This document shows positions 21,238-33,011 of a stretch of 64,000 nucleotides of DNA, piece after piece. Source of the stretch: Dichomitus squalens LYAD-421 SS1 (taxonomy: Eukaryota; Basidiomycota; Agaricomycetes; Polyporales; Polyporaceae); NCBI RefSeq assembly GCF_000275845.1, contig NW_006766889.1:1208607-1272606 (forward strand), read 5' to 3'. The notes beneath the pieces were generated by a model that saw nothing but the letters and a program-made list of their open reading frames with translations, had not been told where the DNA came from and ran no database searches. Position 1 is the first letter of the stretch. Each line of letters starts with the position of its first letter. The position numbers were made by a program, and so were the translations under genes.

Positions 21238-21835
21238 GACATACCCTCAAGGCGTTATTGCTCATCGACATATTGGAGCAATGGACAGACAGTGGGACAC
21301 GCATCACCTGGTGCCACAAACGTTCATGCAACATGACGATCGACGCTATGTATGTAACTGGTTTAGATCTTCTCACCGTGAGGCTGCCAACCCTCTACCA
21401 TTAAAGAACAACCTCGCCTCACAGCATTGGATGATCCTGAGATCGTGCGTGCTGCGGATCTTCTGCCAAAATAGTGCTTGAGAACATGATCTGGGTTGCT
21501 TCTGGGAAGCGACGCACCCGACTTCGCTGAATACGGCGTGTCACGGTGTCGATGCATACTCAGCGGCCCAGTCATGTGGCGAACGTGTCGGTGCCCCGAT
21601 AAATGCTTGCATCATGGCCTTTCCCTTTCGGAAGGAACACAAGGGTCTTGTTCAAATCCTTGCAGTACGGAGTTCCCTGCAGACAGACGTGCTTCTGCTC
21701 TTCACATTGACAGCTGCCGCCCAATCGTCTTGTCCGTGGGTACGCGGGAACTGCCCAGGACGGTGCCTTCATAGAAGTCCCCTTGTCGCTGCGAAGTCAC
21801 CTCGTCCTCTCGTCGCTCTCTTGCGGCCTCTAAGG
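21238..21835. other. intergenic spacer, no gene seen
   Basis: Between the tRNA and the DUF2235 gene. It holds the upstream region of both; short frames are without recognisable motifs. Confidence 0.5.
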
Positions 21836-24051
21836 ATGTCTACTTCGACCCCCCCACCCATCGATACGCCGGGTAGCGTTCAACGTCAGCCCCGCACACT
21901 CATTCTTTGCTTTGATGGGACTTCAAACCAGTTTGACGGCGAAGTAAGGCGCTATGGGGCCGGCCAATCTGGTTCTGGTTTGGCTGGACGCTGACGTACC
22001 TCTGGTTGGCGCAGAACACCAATGTTGTCCGGCTTTACTCCCTGCTCAAGAAGGACGACGACCTCGGACAGCAACTATGCTACTATCAGGTGCGAATACG
22101 ACCTCATTGGAGACCCTTCCGGTGTCGGTGGCCTCCGTGTAGATGCTTTCTCACAAGCTTCATAGCCTGGTATAGGGACATATTTCAATCCTGGTGTAGT
22201 GTCTCCCATCTTCCAGTGGTGCGCAAAGATTCTAGATGAGGCCTTCGCATGGTTCGTATGCTCAGCACTCCCTCCTCGGACTGAACATAATGGTACTAAT
22301 CGTCAATTCTCAGGTACCTCGACGAGCACGTTCGTGAGGGCTACACGTTCCTCATGCAGAACTACAACCCAGGCGATAAGATTTGCATTTTTGGTGAGCG
22401 CTGAGAATGCGGGGAGACCGTCTGGAATCTCACGTTTTCCATACCCTTGTGTAGGCTTCTCGCGGGGTGCGTACACCGCACGGGCGTTGGCAGGCATGCT
22501 GCATAAGGTACGTCTGTACTCGTCTAGATCCATCCTATGATTCATGCAAGATGAAACACCTCGTACCCGATATAGATCGGACTGCTCCCCAAAGACAATC
22601 CTGAGCAGCTTCCCTTCGCGTACAATCTCTACAAGAGCACCGACGCGGACAATGTCGCTCTTGCTGCTGGCTTCAAGGAAACGTTCTGCAGAAAGGTTCA
22701 GATCGAGTTCGTTGGCGTTTGGTAAGCGCTTGAGGATGCTGCGCTTCACGTCCAGGATGGTGGTTCCTGACACTTCTACTGGTCCCTAGGGAGACGGTGA
22801 CAAGTGTGGGTGTAATCATGAGCCGCAGTCTCCCGTTTACCGCGGCGAACACGACTATCAAGACCTTCCGACAGGCTCTCTCTTTGGACGAAGTATTAAG
22901 GTTTCTCCGAGTACAGCCGTATGTCGTGTATCTGACGTCTCGTCCTAGCATCGCGTCAAGTTCCAGCCCAATCTGTATCACTGGGGTACTCCCAATGACA
23001 CTGGTGCTTCTGCACGCGTCGAAGAGAAGACGTCAAAACGCCCCAACACGTCTATGAAGAGGCAGCGCTCTTTAGGATCCTTCCTTAGACGATGGCCGTC
23101 GAAACAGCGCAAGAACCTCACGAGCGCATCCCTGCCTAAGGTCCGACAGACCGTCGACCTCGAGGCGGCGGCAGTGACCATAACTGACACATCCGGCCCT
23201 TCCGATCTGAGCGCGTCCACATCGAGCGCGTCTTCCGGTGCAAATGGAGGAACCGACGTGCTCGAAGTCTGGTTCGCCGGATGCCACAGCGGTGAGTTAG
23301 TCTCGTATGGAACCACATCGTCCACTCAGATTACGCAAACCACCAACTAGACGTCGGCGGAGGTGCTGTGAGCAACTCGACGAAGCTCAGCCTATCGGAT
23401 GTGACTCTCCGCTGGATGGTTCGCGAGCTTGTTCTGGCCCAGTGCGGTGTTCAGTTTGACCAGGCTGCCCTCAAGCGCGCCAATATCCCCCAGTCCATCT
23501 TCCAAGGCGAGGGCATGGTCCTTCCCCGTGGCGCTACCCTTCACGCATCTCCGCGCGATGGCGCTATTCCTCTGACAGAGCGGAAGACGGATCCCGTCGA
23601 GGACGTGAACGTGCCCGGACAGCTCGACCCATCGAACCCAGACCCGAGCAATGATGAGAATCCTGGGCAGCAAGCCCCAAGCGGCCCCTCTGAGGGAGAC
23701 GGAGGAGACCCGCTTGGCGTTGACGTCGACGCTCTGCAACCGTTGCACGACCAGCTGACAGCGGATCCCGCGTGGTGGCTGCTCGAAATTATTCCGTTGC
23801 CGTACACGATCACCGACGCCACGGGGAAGACATCGACCAAGTGGTGGTATGTCTAGTATTGCGGGTAGTACTTCATGTCGCCGTCTCGCTGACACTTTCC
23901 TTGGACTGCCAGGATACACCTCGGGCGGGGCAGAACGCTGCCTGATAACCCCAAGTTCCACATCACCGTCAAGGAGCGCATGGAAGACGCAGACCTCAAG
24001 TATAAGCCCCGTGCTGTCTGGACTGCAGGGACGGAGACCTATGTGCAATAG
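21836..24051 (+). CDS. DUF2235 alpha/beta hydrolase (Tle1-type phospholipase-like domain)
   Basis: Fungal member of a family shared with bacterial type VI lipase effectors of the Tle1 group; many intracellular fungal homologues exist and their substrate is unknown. Exons 21836-21943, 22015-22089, 22166-22251, 22314-22393, 22455-22507, 22576-22721, 22790-22892, 22949-23291, 23351-23846, 23913-24051; 542 aa. Markers: LILCFDGTSNQ near residue 20-30, PGIGTYFNPG, nucleophile motif GFSRGAYTARALAGML (GxSxG, about 119-134), FVGVWETVTSVG, and the Asp motif WFAGCHSDVGGG, where the family keeps its catalytic Asp. Two Ser/Pro/Asp-rich low-complexity insertions flank this last motif. No signal peptide or membrane segment is evident, so the enzyme is probably cytosolic. 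Confidence 0.92.
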
Positions 24052-24516
24052 CGGGATTCGATGCCCTTTCGCTGGCGCTCCCGCTGTACCCCTCAGGAAC
24101 ATCTGTCATCAAGTCCATCCCACCGCGTAGTATACCTATAACTTGTAGTTCATCAGACTCAGGACGATACCCTTTGACCGTGATGCTAATCCTAGTATCC
24201 GCCTAATTACTCTTACGAACCTCACGACTCTCTCTTACGATTGTAATGAGTATAACACGAATCACGATACTTGTGTCTCACTGATATTTGTTCGAGAGTT
24301 GCCTGCTTGCCCCGTGCCTACCGGAAACCTGAGCACTCCCGGGCCGAGTTGTTATTATGTAGACGTCCCTCGGGCTTTCGGCACCAAAACACCCGGGCGT
24401 CTATGAACCCCGCACTCGTCGCGCCCGCTGCCGGCTCGAGAAGCTCGCGACGTCGGGCGACCCGTCCTTCGCTCGTTGATCTGCAGCGTGTTTTACTCGT
24501 CTCCGCAACGGCCACC
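24052..24516. other. intergenic spacer before the CoA-transferase gene
   Basis: No gene is recognised. The frame entering the next gene is open from 24271, with an in-frame ATG at 24403 that would add 38 residues rich in Arg, Ser and Ala to the CoA-transferase. I prefer the start at 24517 because of its context. Confidence 0.5.
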
Positions 24517-26345
24517 ATGGCGTCCAACTTACTCAGACGGACGCCGTTTCCCCGCCTTGAGAAATTACCGCGCAAAAGCTACCTTGCCCCTCTTCGTTTG
24601 CTGAACGTCGACCATGCTCAGCCCCTGCAAGGCATCCCACCACCACTTCAGGGCATCAAAGTGCTGGACCTCACTAGGGTACTCGCGGGGCCCACGGCCA
24701 CCATGCTTCTCGCCGACCTGGGTGCGGACGTCGTGAAGGTGGAGGAAGTTTCTCGAGGTGACGACACGAGTGAGCTCGCCGAGTCGAATGACTGAATCCT
24801 CCGCACAGCCCCGTAGCTGACGACCGTGCCCTCTGAGGATCCTGGTACCCGCCCGCTGCCCCTTTATCCGAGTTCGCGCCAGAGGAAGCGGCACACCTGC
24901 CCCCCGAGTCGGCATACTTCCTCGCCGTCAATAGGAACAAGCGATCCATCACGGTGAACTTCAAGGAGCCGGAGGGTCTGGCTATCGTACATAAGCTCGT
25001 CCAGCGGTCAGATGTGCTTGTGGAGAACTTTGTGTCCGGGAAACTGGCCGAGTTCGGACTCGGCTGGGAGGACTGCAAGAAGATCAATCCAAGGCTCATA
25101 TATGCTAGTATTACAGGTATGTACCCTGAGTTGGGCTAGGCACCCCGTGTCATCCTGAGGGCTACGTGTTTCAGGATACGGTCAGACAGGGCCATACCGC
25201 AAAGCTGCTGGGTATGACGTGATAGTTGAGGCTGAGGCAGGCCTCATGCACATGTACGTGCCTGTCACTTTGACCTGTTTCAGCTTGCTTGAACTCTATG
25301 CGATCAGTACCGGTGAACCCGACGGTCCACCATGCAAGGTCGGCGTAGCCGCGACGGACATTGCCACTGGCTTGTATGCACACGGGGCGATCATGGCCGG
25401 ACTACTCTCCAGGGCTCAGACGGGACAGGGCGCATGGATCGACTGCAATTTGTTCGAGTCACAGGTATGTCGTGCCTGCCACAGTACATTTCATGCTCTC
25501 CTTGATGCGAACGAATTTGGCAGCTTGCTGGTCTGGCGAACATCGCATCGAACTACCTCATCGCCGGCCAAGAAGGGGGAAGGCATGGCACTGCACACCC
25601 CTCTATTGTACCGTACCAGGTCTTCCCGTGCAAGGACGGGTTCATTATGATAGGTGCTGGGAACGACAAGCAGGTACGCCTCGGGATGCCGTACATGCTT
25701 CGTCTTCTCGCTTCGTCTTCTCGGACTTTGCCGCTGATCGAACTCTGCAGTTCAAGCTTTTCGCTGAAGCCATTCTTGGACGACCTGATCTACCGGCGGA
25801 CCCGAAATTCAGCAGCAACAAAGCCCGAGTAGCTAATAGGCAGGAGCTTGTGGCACTGATTACGGAGACATTGCAGAAGGAGGGGCGCGACCACTGGATA
25901 GAGAAGCTCACTGGTTTGGGGTGTGTTCCCTTCCCGCGCCATCGCCTGAGACGGCACTGAAGCTTTGTGGCGCAGTGTGCCGTTCGGCCCTATCAACAAC
26001 ATTCACCAAACTTTCGCTCATCCACAGGTGGCTGCTCGCCAGATGGTATCCGAGGTGGAGGTGGGTAAACCTTGACTGCGATCCACTCCCGCAGTCAATT
26101 TCTCAATTTTCTGCGCAGCATCCTCGCGCGGGGAAGATCAAGCTGGTCTCGCCAGCAGTCACTTACAATGGCAGACGGATGCCAATCACGAGACCTCCTC
26201 CATATCTATCGCAGCACACCAGAGAGGTGGGTTGAGAATCGTCACATGGCATGCCTCTTGGCTGATTACCTCGATATAGGTGCTTACCGAGTTGGGGTAT
26301 CGGGATGAAGAGACCTCGGAACTCAAAGCGAAGAAGATCATTTAA
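24517..26345 (+). CDS. class III CoA-transferase (CaiB/BaiF; SUGCT-like succinate-HMG CoA transferase)
   Basis: Moves CoA between carboxylic acids; the closest named relatives act on glutarate, succinate and hydroxymethylglutarate in mitochondria. Exons 24517-24769, 24838-25116, 25175-25253, 25308-25464, 25524-25673, 25751-25920, 25976-26060, 26119-26226, 26280-26345; 448 aa. The start sits in GCCACCATGG, a perfect Kozak context. The first 40 residues are basic and Leu-rich ([20 protein letters not shown]) and fit a mitochondrial presequence. Motifs: [70 protein letters not shown] (with the conserved Asp), and [17 protein letters not shown]. The exon model keeps frame throughout. Confidence 0.93.
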
Positions 26346-27112
26346 CGAGAGTTCGACCAGTAATATCACGTTGGGCGCATTTGCATCCGTCTTGTGCTTC
26401 AGCCCGACTCCACCTGACAGTCGTGGTTTTGCTCCATGATGTGGTACAATGGTCAAGTGCACTGCGTATCATAGGCTCTAGTGAGTAGAGCCTGTTCGCA
26501 CAAGTGAACAACCTGATGAGTTTCTTCGTACGCAAGTATGGTCCAGGTGGGAATTTCGTTCTTCTCATCAGCGCCCGACTACGTACATCCCGCATCCTGT
26601 CATTGCGGTGGGCTGCGTCATCTCCAAAAGCATGTAGGTTTGATCAAATCCTGCTCTGTCGGAACACTTCTGCCGTCTACGTCTGTGCGTTGAACGATCC
26701 GGCGGCTTGTCAGGGGCGGCAGGGTGCATTGCTCCGCCTTTGCCCCGCGTTAATATAGCTCAGGCAGTTCTCGGTGCTGTGCAACAAGCTTCTATCGGCC
26801 GTTCGCGATGGTGGTCCGCTCTACCTTGAACCCCTGCATGGTACAGGTTACGTCCCTGGGTTCGTTCTCACTGTTCATCATTTCTCGGCGAAGCTGGGGG
26901 ATCATCAATGATTAGTGCCATCCTCCACCAGCGGTCTTATATGTCCCTCCGCGTATGCCTCATGGAACGTCCTTTGGCAGTTGACCTCGACCAGCTGACA
27001 GTCATTGACATATCGTCCCGCTTCAACGGCCGTTTCTGGTATCCTTGACCATCTCCCGCCACGACGCTCCTCTTCCCTCTGGGTGCTAGCCGACATCGCA
27101 ATTCTTCAAAAA
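26346..27112. other. intergenic spacer, no gene seen
   Basis: About 770 bp of mixed composition between the CoA-transferase and the first arrestin-like gene. No frame on either strand shows a recognisable domain. Confidence 0.5.
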
Positions 27113-29050
27113 ATGCGTCATCCATTCGCCGTCGCGATCTCATATCCTAGGCCATCCTCGTTCCTTCCCATTCGCTCTAGACCTAACACGCCGGAGGCAG
27201 ACATCCCGCCACATTCGATCAAAGCATGGCTCATCGACGATGACTCGCGGCCCCCTGTTCCTGCTTTGCCACGGGCTGCAGCGCCACATGCTGAATCCGC
27301 GCCGAATCTGCCTAGACTCGAGAGGGGCAGCACCAGCGGGCACTACGTCAAGCATTCGAGCAAGCTCACATTATTGCTAAGTGGACAGCGTGAAGGGACA
27401 TCCATCCCTCACTATTCAAATGGAGACACGATTGAGGGGATCCTGGCGATTGCGCGGCCGGAGGGTGTCCTCGCGCTCGATGTTAAGGTACGCTAGATGC
27501 AAGCATGTCCCATCGACGTTTCGCTCAGCCCCGAGTAGATTGAAGGAAGAACTTACGTCGAGGAGGTAGCGGGAGGTGGCACCGTCAGCGTGAAGACAAT
27601 AAACGACAAGATATACTCTTGGTCGGCTTCAAATTCAGAGCCGTTCCCTCCGCGAGCCTCCTTCCGATATACTCTGCCAAGCACCTACCGCGATTCGAGC
27701 GTGGGCAAAGACTATCCCCTACCACCAAGCTATACGGCTGAGCTCTACGGCATTCCGGGCTTCACGGTCAAAATCGCTTACGCCGTGGTCGTTAATCTGA
27801 CCGTACTGCGGGAGCCGTCGACATTGTGGCGCGGCGTGAGCAAGTGGGTCTGTTCCGGCATCCCAATCCCTACCGTGGGCGGTGCTGATCGTGCTGCCAA
27901 CGTTGGCTCCGACCCATCTTCCTCTGCTCTTCCTCACGCTTGTAGAGTCCGTGTACCCTTCCGCTACTCGCACCGGACAAGACCGACACTCTCACCACCA
28001 TTTTCCCGCAATCCGCAGAGGACGGAGACGCCGCAATGCCCCCGCACTCTGTGGACGTTCAAGCTGCGCGGCAGGAAAGCGGACGTGCCTGGGATAAAGG
28101 TCGATGTGAGTCGCTTTCCTATTCGGCTCTCCTCACAGCTACTCCTGACTGTCAGTTCGGCGTGACTGATGAAAACACGTATGTAGCTGTATTTGCCGTG
28201 CTCGGCCGTGTGCTGCTCTCAGGAACCGATTCCATTCCACATAACACTGTTCGCGGATGAGGGCACGCTGGAGCCGTTTGCGGAATACCGGCCCATGCCG
28301 TCGTCCTTCCTCCCGCTCTCCCCATCCAGTTCGAACCTGAACGCGCCCTTCGAGTCGGTGCAAACCCAGCTGTCTTCTCGCAAGGCTGCGCACAGGTGTC
28401 CGCTCAAGATCAAGGTACAACGAACAACGATCGTCGACGCCAGCAGCGCGGGCCTGGGCCTCACGATGCAATCGCCTTCGTACGCGCTGGGTTCCACTGG
28501 CAGCGGGAGGCCTCTTGATGCTGTGCGCGACATGTTCACGAGGAGCGACGTGTCGCACGCCTCCTCCGGGTCTGGCAGGTCGCGGCGCTCGGAGAAAGAG
28601 AGGGAGAAGGCGTCGATGCACAGCTCACACGCGATTGGGCAGGGCATCGTGCACAGCGCGAGCAGGCGGTCCAACTCTATCGTGTGGTCGGGCGCGATCG
28701 TCATCCCTCCGAGCGCGGAGGGGTTCAATGGAGGATTTGAGATCAATGGATTGAAGGTTGTGGTGAGTGTTCTGTTCGAGTGGATACATTATTGCTGCGT
28801 GATCATCTACCATACTGGCACATTGATGCCCGTGGAGTCGAGAGCCTTGCTGTTTCTACTTTCCTTCAGAGTATCGGTATATAAATGCTGATGACAACCT
28901 GTTGGGCAATAGGACAGCATTGATCTTTGCATAGAACCCCCGCCATCCCTTAGGTCGCACTATTTCCCTCTTCACGAGACAGTTCCTCTGGTCTTGACGT
29001 CGGACACCGTCAAATCTCGCAAGGGTGTTCCTGTGTCTAGCCTCGGTTGA
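27113..29050 (+). CDS. arrestin-like (alpha-arrestin N-domain) protein, tandem copy A
   Basis: Alpha-arrestins are adaptors that bring HECT ubiquitin ligases to membrane transporters and receptors. Exons 27113-27487, 27539-27843, 27946-28105, 28156-28182, 28223-28762, 28913-29050; 514 aa. The arrestin-N-like core begins near residue 85 (KHSSKLTLLLSGQREG), with the strand-turn YSNGDTIEGILAI, the conserved LPPSYTAELYGIPGFTVKIAYAVVV and PFRYSHRTRP. A later piece EPIPFHITLFADEG matches copy B (QPIPFHVMFSSS). A Ser/Arg-rich insertion (about 330-420) follows. I see no plain PPxY motif, so ligase recruitment is not proven. Exon 3 entry uses the donor AA|GTGGGT, the least certain junction. Confidence 0.82.
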
Positions 29051-30005
29051 CTTGTTTCCAGAACGTGATCACGCACTTTCGGCCGTCCTCTCTAGGACTT
29101 CATCCGCTCCCGGCGTGGGGTGTTCATCGTCCAAGACTTTGGTTATGCCGCCTTGGGTTCGGCGCAAACCCTCGCACGGGGTCTACGCTGACACGCGGAC
29201 GGTCTTGGTCGAGACTGTAGGCTGCCTATCTCTCCCTAACTATATCCTCACATGACACCCTTCGGACTCTCTAGAGATACTCATGAGCAACTGCACACAA
29301 TCCAGCTGTATTTCTGAACCACTGTATTGTAGTGTATGGCGTGTAGGATGATGACGCATCCGCAGCATAATGTGAGAGCTCCGAGCGTCAAAGATTGGAA
29401 GGGAGGCCGGCGCTGCGTGGTACGGTGTCTGCTGGTTCCTGCGGTCCTCCATGTGCTCCCTCTTTACAAATGATGCATCCCACCCGTCTCATCCCTTCTC
29501 CGTCCGACAAGCATGCGGTCATCCTTCCACCTTTGGCATGGAACCTATGTTCGAACAGTCAATGAGTTGATGTCGAGCACCGCCCGCCCGCTGCGCGGCC
29601 GAGGGCTTCACTAAATGACAACCGGCGGCAACGGAAGGTTCATTGCTCCTGGTGGTCTTGGTATTGTTGAACGCACAGCGCAGAGTGTTCATGGGTGTGT
29701 GCACGCCACACGGAGGGTGGGAGCCGTTCGCTGGTCAGTCTCCATGAGGTCCCGAGCCGCCCGCAGGCCGGTGTCAGACGAGTGTGCTAATACTGTCGCG
29801 CAGGGCACTCAGCTTAGAACGAATGTCGTCTTAGTCACCTCCGTCGAGCATCTGGTCGCTTCCTGCTGCTCCATCGTCTTCCTCTTCAATCTCCTGTGCC
29901 CCCATTGCTGTTCCCGGCTGTTACGAAGGCGAGCTCCTGAAACCGGACTCCAGACGCCTTCCGCTTGCATCCACTTGCGCTACCTCCCTTGTCGACTACC
30001 ACCCG
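29051..30005. other. spacer between the tandem arrestin-like genes
   Basis: About 955 bp without a recognisable gene. No TATA-like run stands out close to the downstream start at 30006. Confidence 0.5.
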
Positions 30006-31788
30006 ATGTCTACCACCAGTCTACCAGCATACACTGGGCGCCTGTCGTTCCAGGGTACGCCGGCCTATTCAGCTGAGCCGCACGCCTATGAGCAACGCCT
30101 CGCTCTAAACCGCCCAGTTCTGAGGCCGGAAGGGAGCTTTGTCAAGCAGTCGAAGAATGTGAGCCTCCGTCTCTACGCTCAGGACAACAACGCGAGCCTT
30201 CCAATCTACGGGTGCGGCGCTGCCGTTGAGGGCGCCGTTACTTTATCAGGTGTGGAGGGGGTCACTGCCGTTGAGGTCAAGGTGCGTGCTGCACACAAAG
30301 TCGACGACCGGAAAGGATTACAAATCTCTCTATCCCCTCACGGTACCTTTTGGTTCTCGTCACTAGATTGAGGGCAATTTGCACCTGAGGGAAGTCGGAG
30401 AAGGCGGAACGACGACCTACAAGCTTTGTTTAGAGAAAGTCACGCTTTGGAGCAAGGAGATGGACTCGGAATCCTGTCCTTCGATGCTCGAGTTCAGCTT
30501 GACGTTGCCCACAACGTTCTCGGATGACAAGGACACCTACGTGAGTGCACACTACGTGCGCTAGGCTAGCCGCCATGGTACTCACCGGCGACTGCGCCTC
30601 CCTCAGCCACTACCGCCGACTCACGACGTCCATCTGTCCGGCGTGCCTGGATTCACGGCCGCAACAGAATACAAAGTGAGCGTGTCAGTGACAAAGAGCA
30701 AAGCATCGCAGCTCCTGCGGATAGGCAATGGGTCGGTTTCTGTCTTTCGTGAAAGATTTGCTAGAGTTGACGGTCAGCTTATCGCAAGGCACGTCTCGAC
30801 CCCCTTCATCTACTACCCACGATCACGCCCGGGCGTGCCACTCCCGGCGCCGATGCGCCAGTCGTTCGACAACTTCAAGTTCATCGAAACGCCGGAGTGG
30901 CAGCGCTGGGAGTCGGTGATGAAGGCGCGGCTTGCCGGTGGCATGGACATCCTCTGTCAGGTGCGTGTCTCACGCCGCCGTCGCGCTACCGATCCCCGCG
31001 CGCGTGACCCCGTGGCGTGCTGGCCCCTCCTGATGCACGCTTTTTGTTGCAGCTGTACATACCTGCGTCCCGGGTATACAGCATCACCCAGCCTATTCCG
31101 TTCCATGTCATGTTCAGCTCATCGGCGTTCTCCTTGGCGGCGTTCCTCCCGTACGGGCCCACCGCGACAATCCTCGCGCCGAACAAGCAATTTACGCGGC
31201 TGCGCGTCGTCAGGAAGTCGACTGTGGACGTTCGGTAGGACCTGCTTCCTTCAGGCCCACGTGCATCTCAGCGGGGCTCATGGTCATATTCTGCGTTCAG
31301 GAACGAGTTCATCTTGGGAACGAAGACAGATATCTGGAGGGTAGACCCCATCGGCGAGGGTGACTTCAAGCACTCTGTGAGTGCGACAAATCCAACGGCG
31401 CGAGCCTATGCCGTCTCTAGCAAACCGCGACTGAGCATCTGTCTCATTTAGGGTGATGGTCATGAATGGCTATGCTTTAACGGCGAGATACGCCTGGATA
31501 AAGACGTGAAGGTCGGAAGCTTCAAGGCCGGCGGCCTTAGTGTCAGGGTATGCAAGAAGGACAGTACCTCCGTGCGGCGTGTGTGCTGATATCCTCTGGC
31601 AGGATTTCCTCGAGTTCACGATGCAGCCACCGGAGCCGTCGAAAGCTCCGTTCAAGGAGATGCGCTTGGTGATTCCGATCCATCTGACTACAGACGCGTG
31701 GTCGGTGGATAGCATGGCGCAAGCCGTCGTGAACAACTGGACGCCTCCGAGCCCTCCTGATTCGACTCACGAAGGACAGGCGATCTGA
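30006..31788 (+). CDS. arrestin-like (alpha-arrestin N-domain) protein, tandem copy B
   Basis: Paralogue of the gene just upstream. Exons 30006-30281, 30367-30540, 30607-30960, 31053-31234, 31301-31376, 31452-31547, 31603-31788; 447 aa. Order of shared features: PAYTGRLSFQGTPAYSAEP, KQSKNVSLRLYAQ, YGCGAAVEGAVTL, IEG start of exon 2, LPPTHDVHLSGVPGFTAATEYKVSVSV, STPFIYYPRSRPG, LYIPASRVYSITQPIPFHV, FNGEIRL. A 57 bp stretch inside exon 3 (about 30731-30787, donor GTCGGT, acceptor GCAAG) could be an in-frame intron, which would give 428 aa and join RIGNG to HVSTPFIYY. A decayed copy of exon 1 lies at 55083-55294, so this gene has donated sequence elsewhere in the window. Confidence 0.85.
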
Positions 31789-33011
31789 ACACGACTCTAT
31801 TGTAAAGCGCGGAACGCCCATGACTCGAATCATACACGAACGAGTTTTGTCGGACGATTTCGTGAGGCGCTATTCACCGTTGTGATGTTGTAGCATACGG
31901 TTACGTGCGCAATGGACTGGGTTCGCACGCGTTGCAGAAATGGAGGGGGCAGACGGGGTTATGGTAAGCACATATTCCGTCCTGTCAATCCTCGATGACA
32001 GCGAGATCAGGGGGACATGAAGATACTCCCGGGTGAAGCCGTGTTGCGCATGGCGGCTTTGTGGCGATGCATCCTTGGGAGACGTTTGACCTTTAGATGA
32101 CAGTCTGCGTTCCGACATCGACCGATATGTGGTGGCCGATGAATAGTTGTGGGAACCGTTGAGTCTGGAAGTCGCACATGCAAGGTAGTGTTGCCGGCGT
32201 GTCCAGGTACCTCGAAGGTCTTCTACGCTCGTAGCCTCAGGTTTAGTTTGATCACGTGGGAGTGCCTTGGAGAAAAGAGACAAACAAGGATATGGCGGTG
32301 CGGATTGTACTGAGGTGCGAAGCGATGGGTCGTGCCCGGCATGCCCGTTCTTGCACTCTTCGCACTCTTCGCACCCTTGGCACAGGGCAAACGAGGTGAT
32401 CGGGTTGCCGCGGGCTGCAAGTTCTCGGCCAGGTGATGTTGATGAATTATGGAAATACGGTTCGCAGAGGGATGATCATGCATAGTAGATCACATATCGG
32501 GGCCGCTTGGGGCGCATAGCTTGCGTGTGACTTCCCTTGCCGCACCGTGGGCGCTGCAGTGACGGAGCGTAGAGTTCTGACCCCGGCGCATGACGACGCG
32601 GTGGAGAAAGCTCGCGGACAATCTGACGGTTACGGCGAGCATCAGGGAGTCGCGTCGGCGTGGCGGATACAGATGCAGATGCGATAGAAGCATGGTGTCT
32701 GACAGAGACACCGACTGGGCAACATGCTAGCACAAACATAGGCGTATCAGGAGCGGCGGGGACTTCTGTCACGATACATCCGAGGCTCCTCGAATCTCGC
32801 AGTTTGTGTCTTCATGTTCGGCTGACTTCCGTCAGGACTTCGATGCGCAGGCTATATAAGGCCCGCTCCCGTTGTCCTCTGTCGCCAGTACGCTCATCTC
32901 TCTAGCTCCTCTTCCGATTCTGCTCCTCCAGGCATAGCGAGTACTAAGGAACTCGCCTCGAACCCGCCACCCACTGTACTCCAGCACATCGCTATCTGTG
33001 GACGTCGCGAG
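31789..33011. other. intergenic region upstream of GH30
   Basis: About 1.2 kb without a gene. It contains a short run of CACTCTTCG-type repeats near 32350-32375 and the TATA box of the GH30 gene. Frames on both strands have no recognisable domain. Confidence 0.5.
32853..32860 (+). promoter_or_regulatory. TATA box of the GH30 gene
   Basis: TATATAAG in the context GGCTATATAAGGCCC, about 152 bp before the ATG at 33012. It is followed by a pyrimidine-rich stretch ending CTCATCTCTCTAGC, where transcription starts are common. A strong TATA box fits an inducible secreted enzyme. Confidence 0.6.

Noticed and set aside
32340..32380. possible CRISPR-like short repeats (CACTCTTCG runs)
   Set aside because: Only two or three imperfect 9 bp units without spacers, in a eukaryotic genome.
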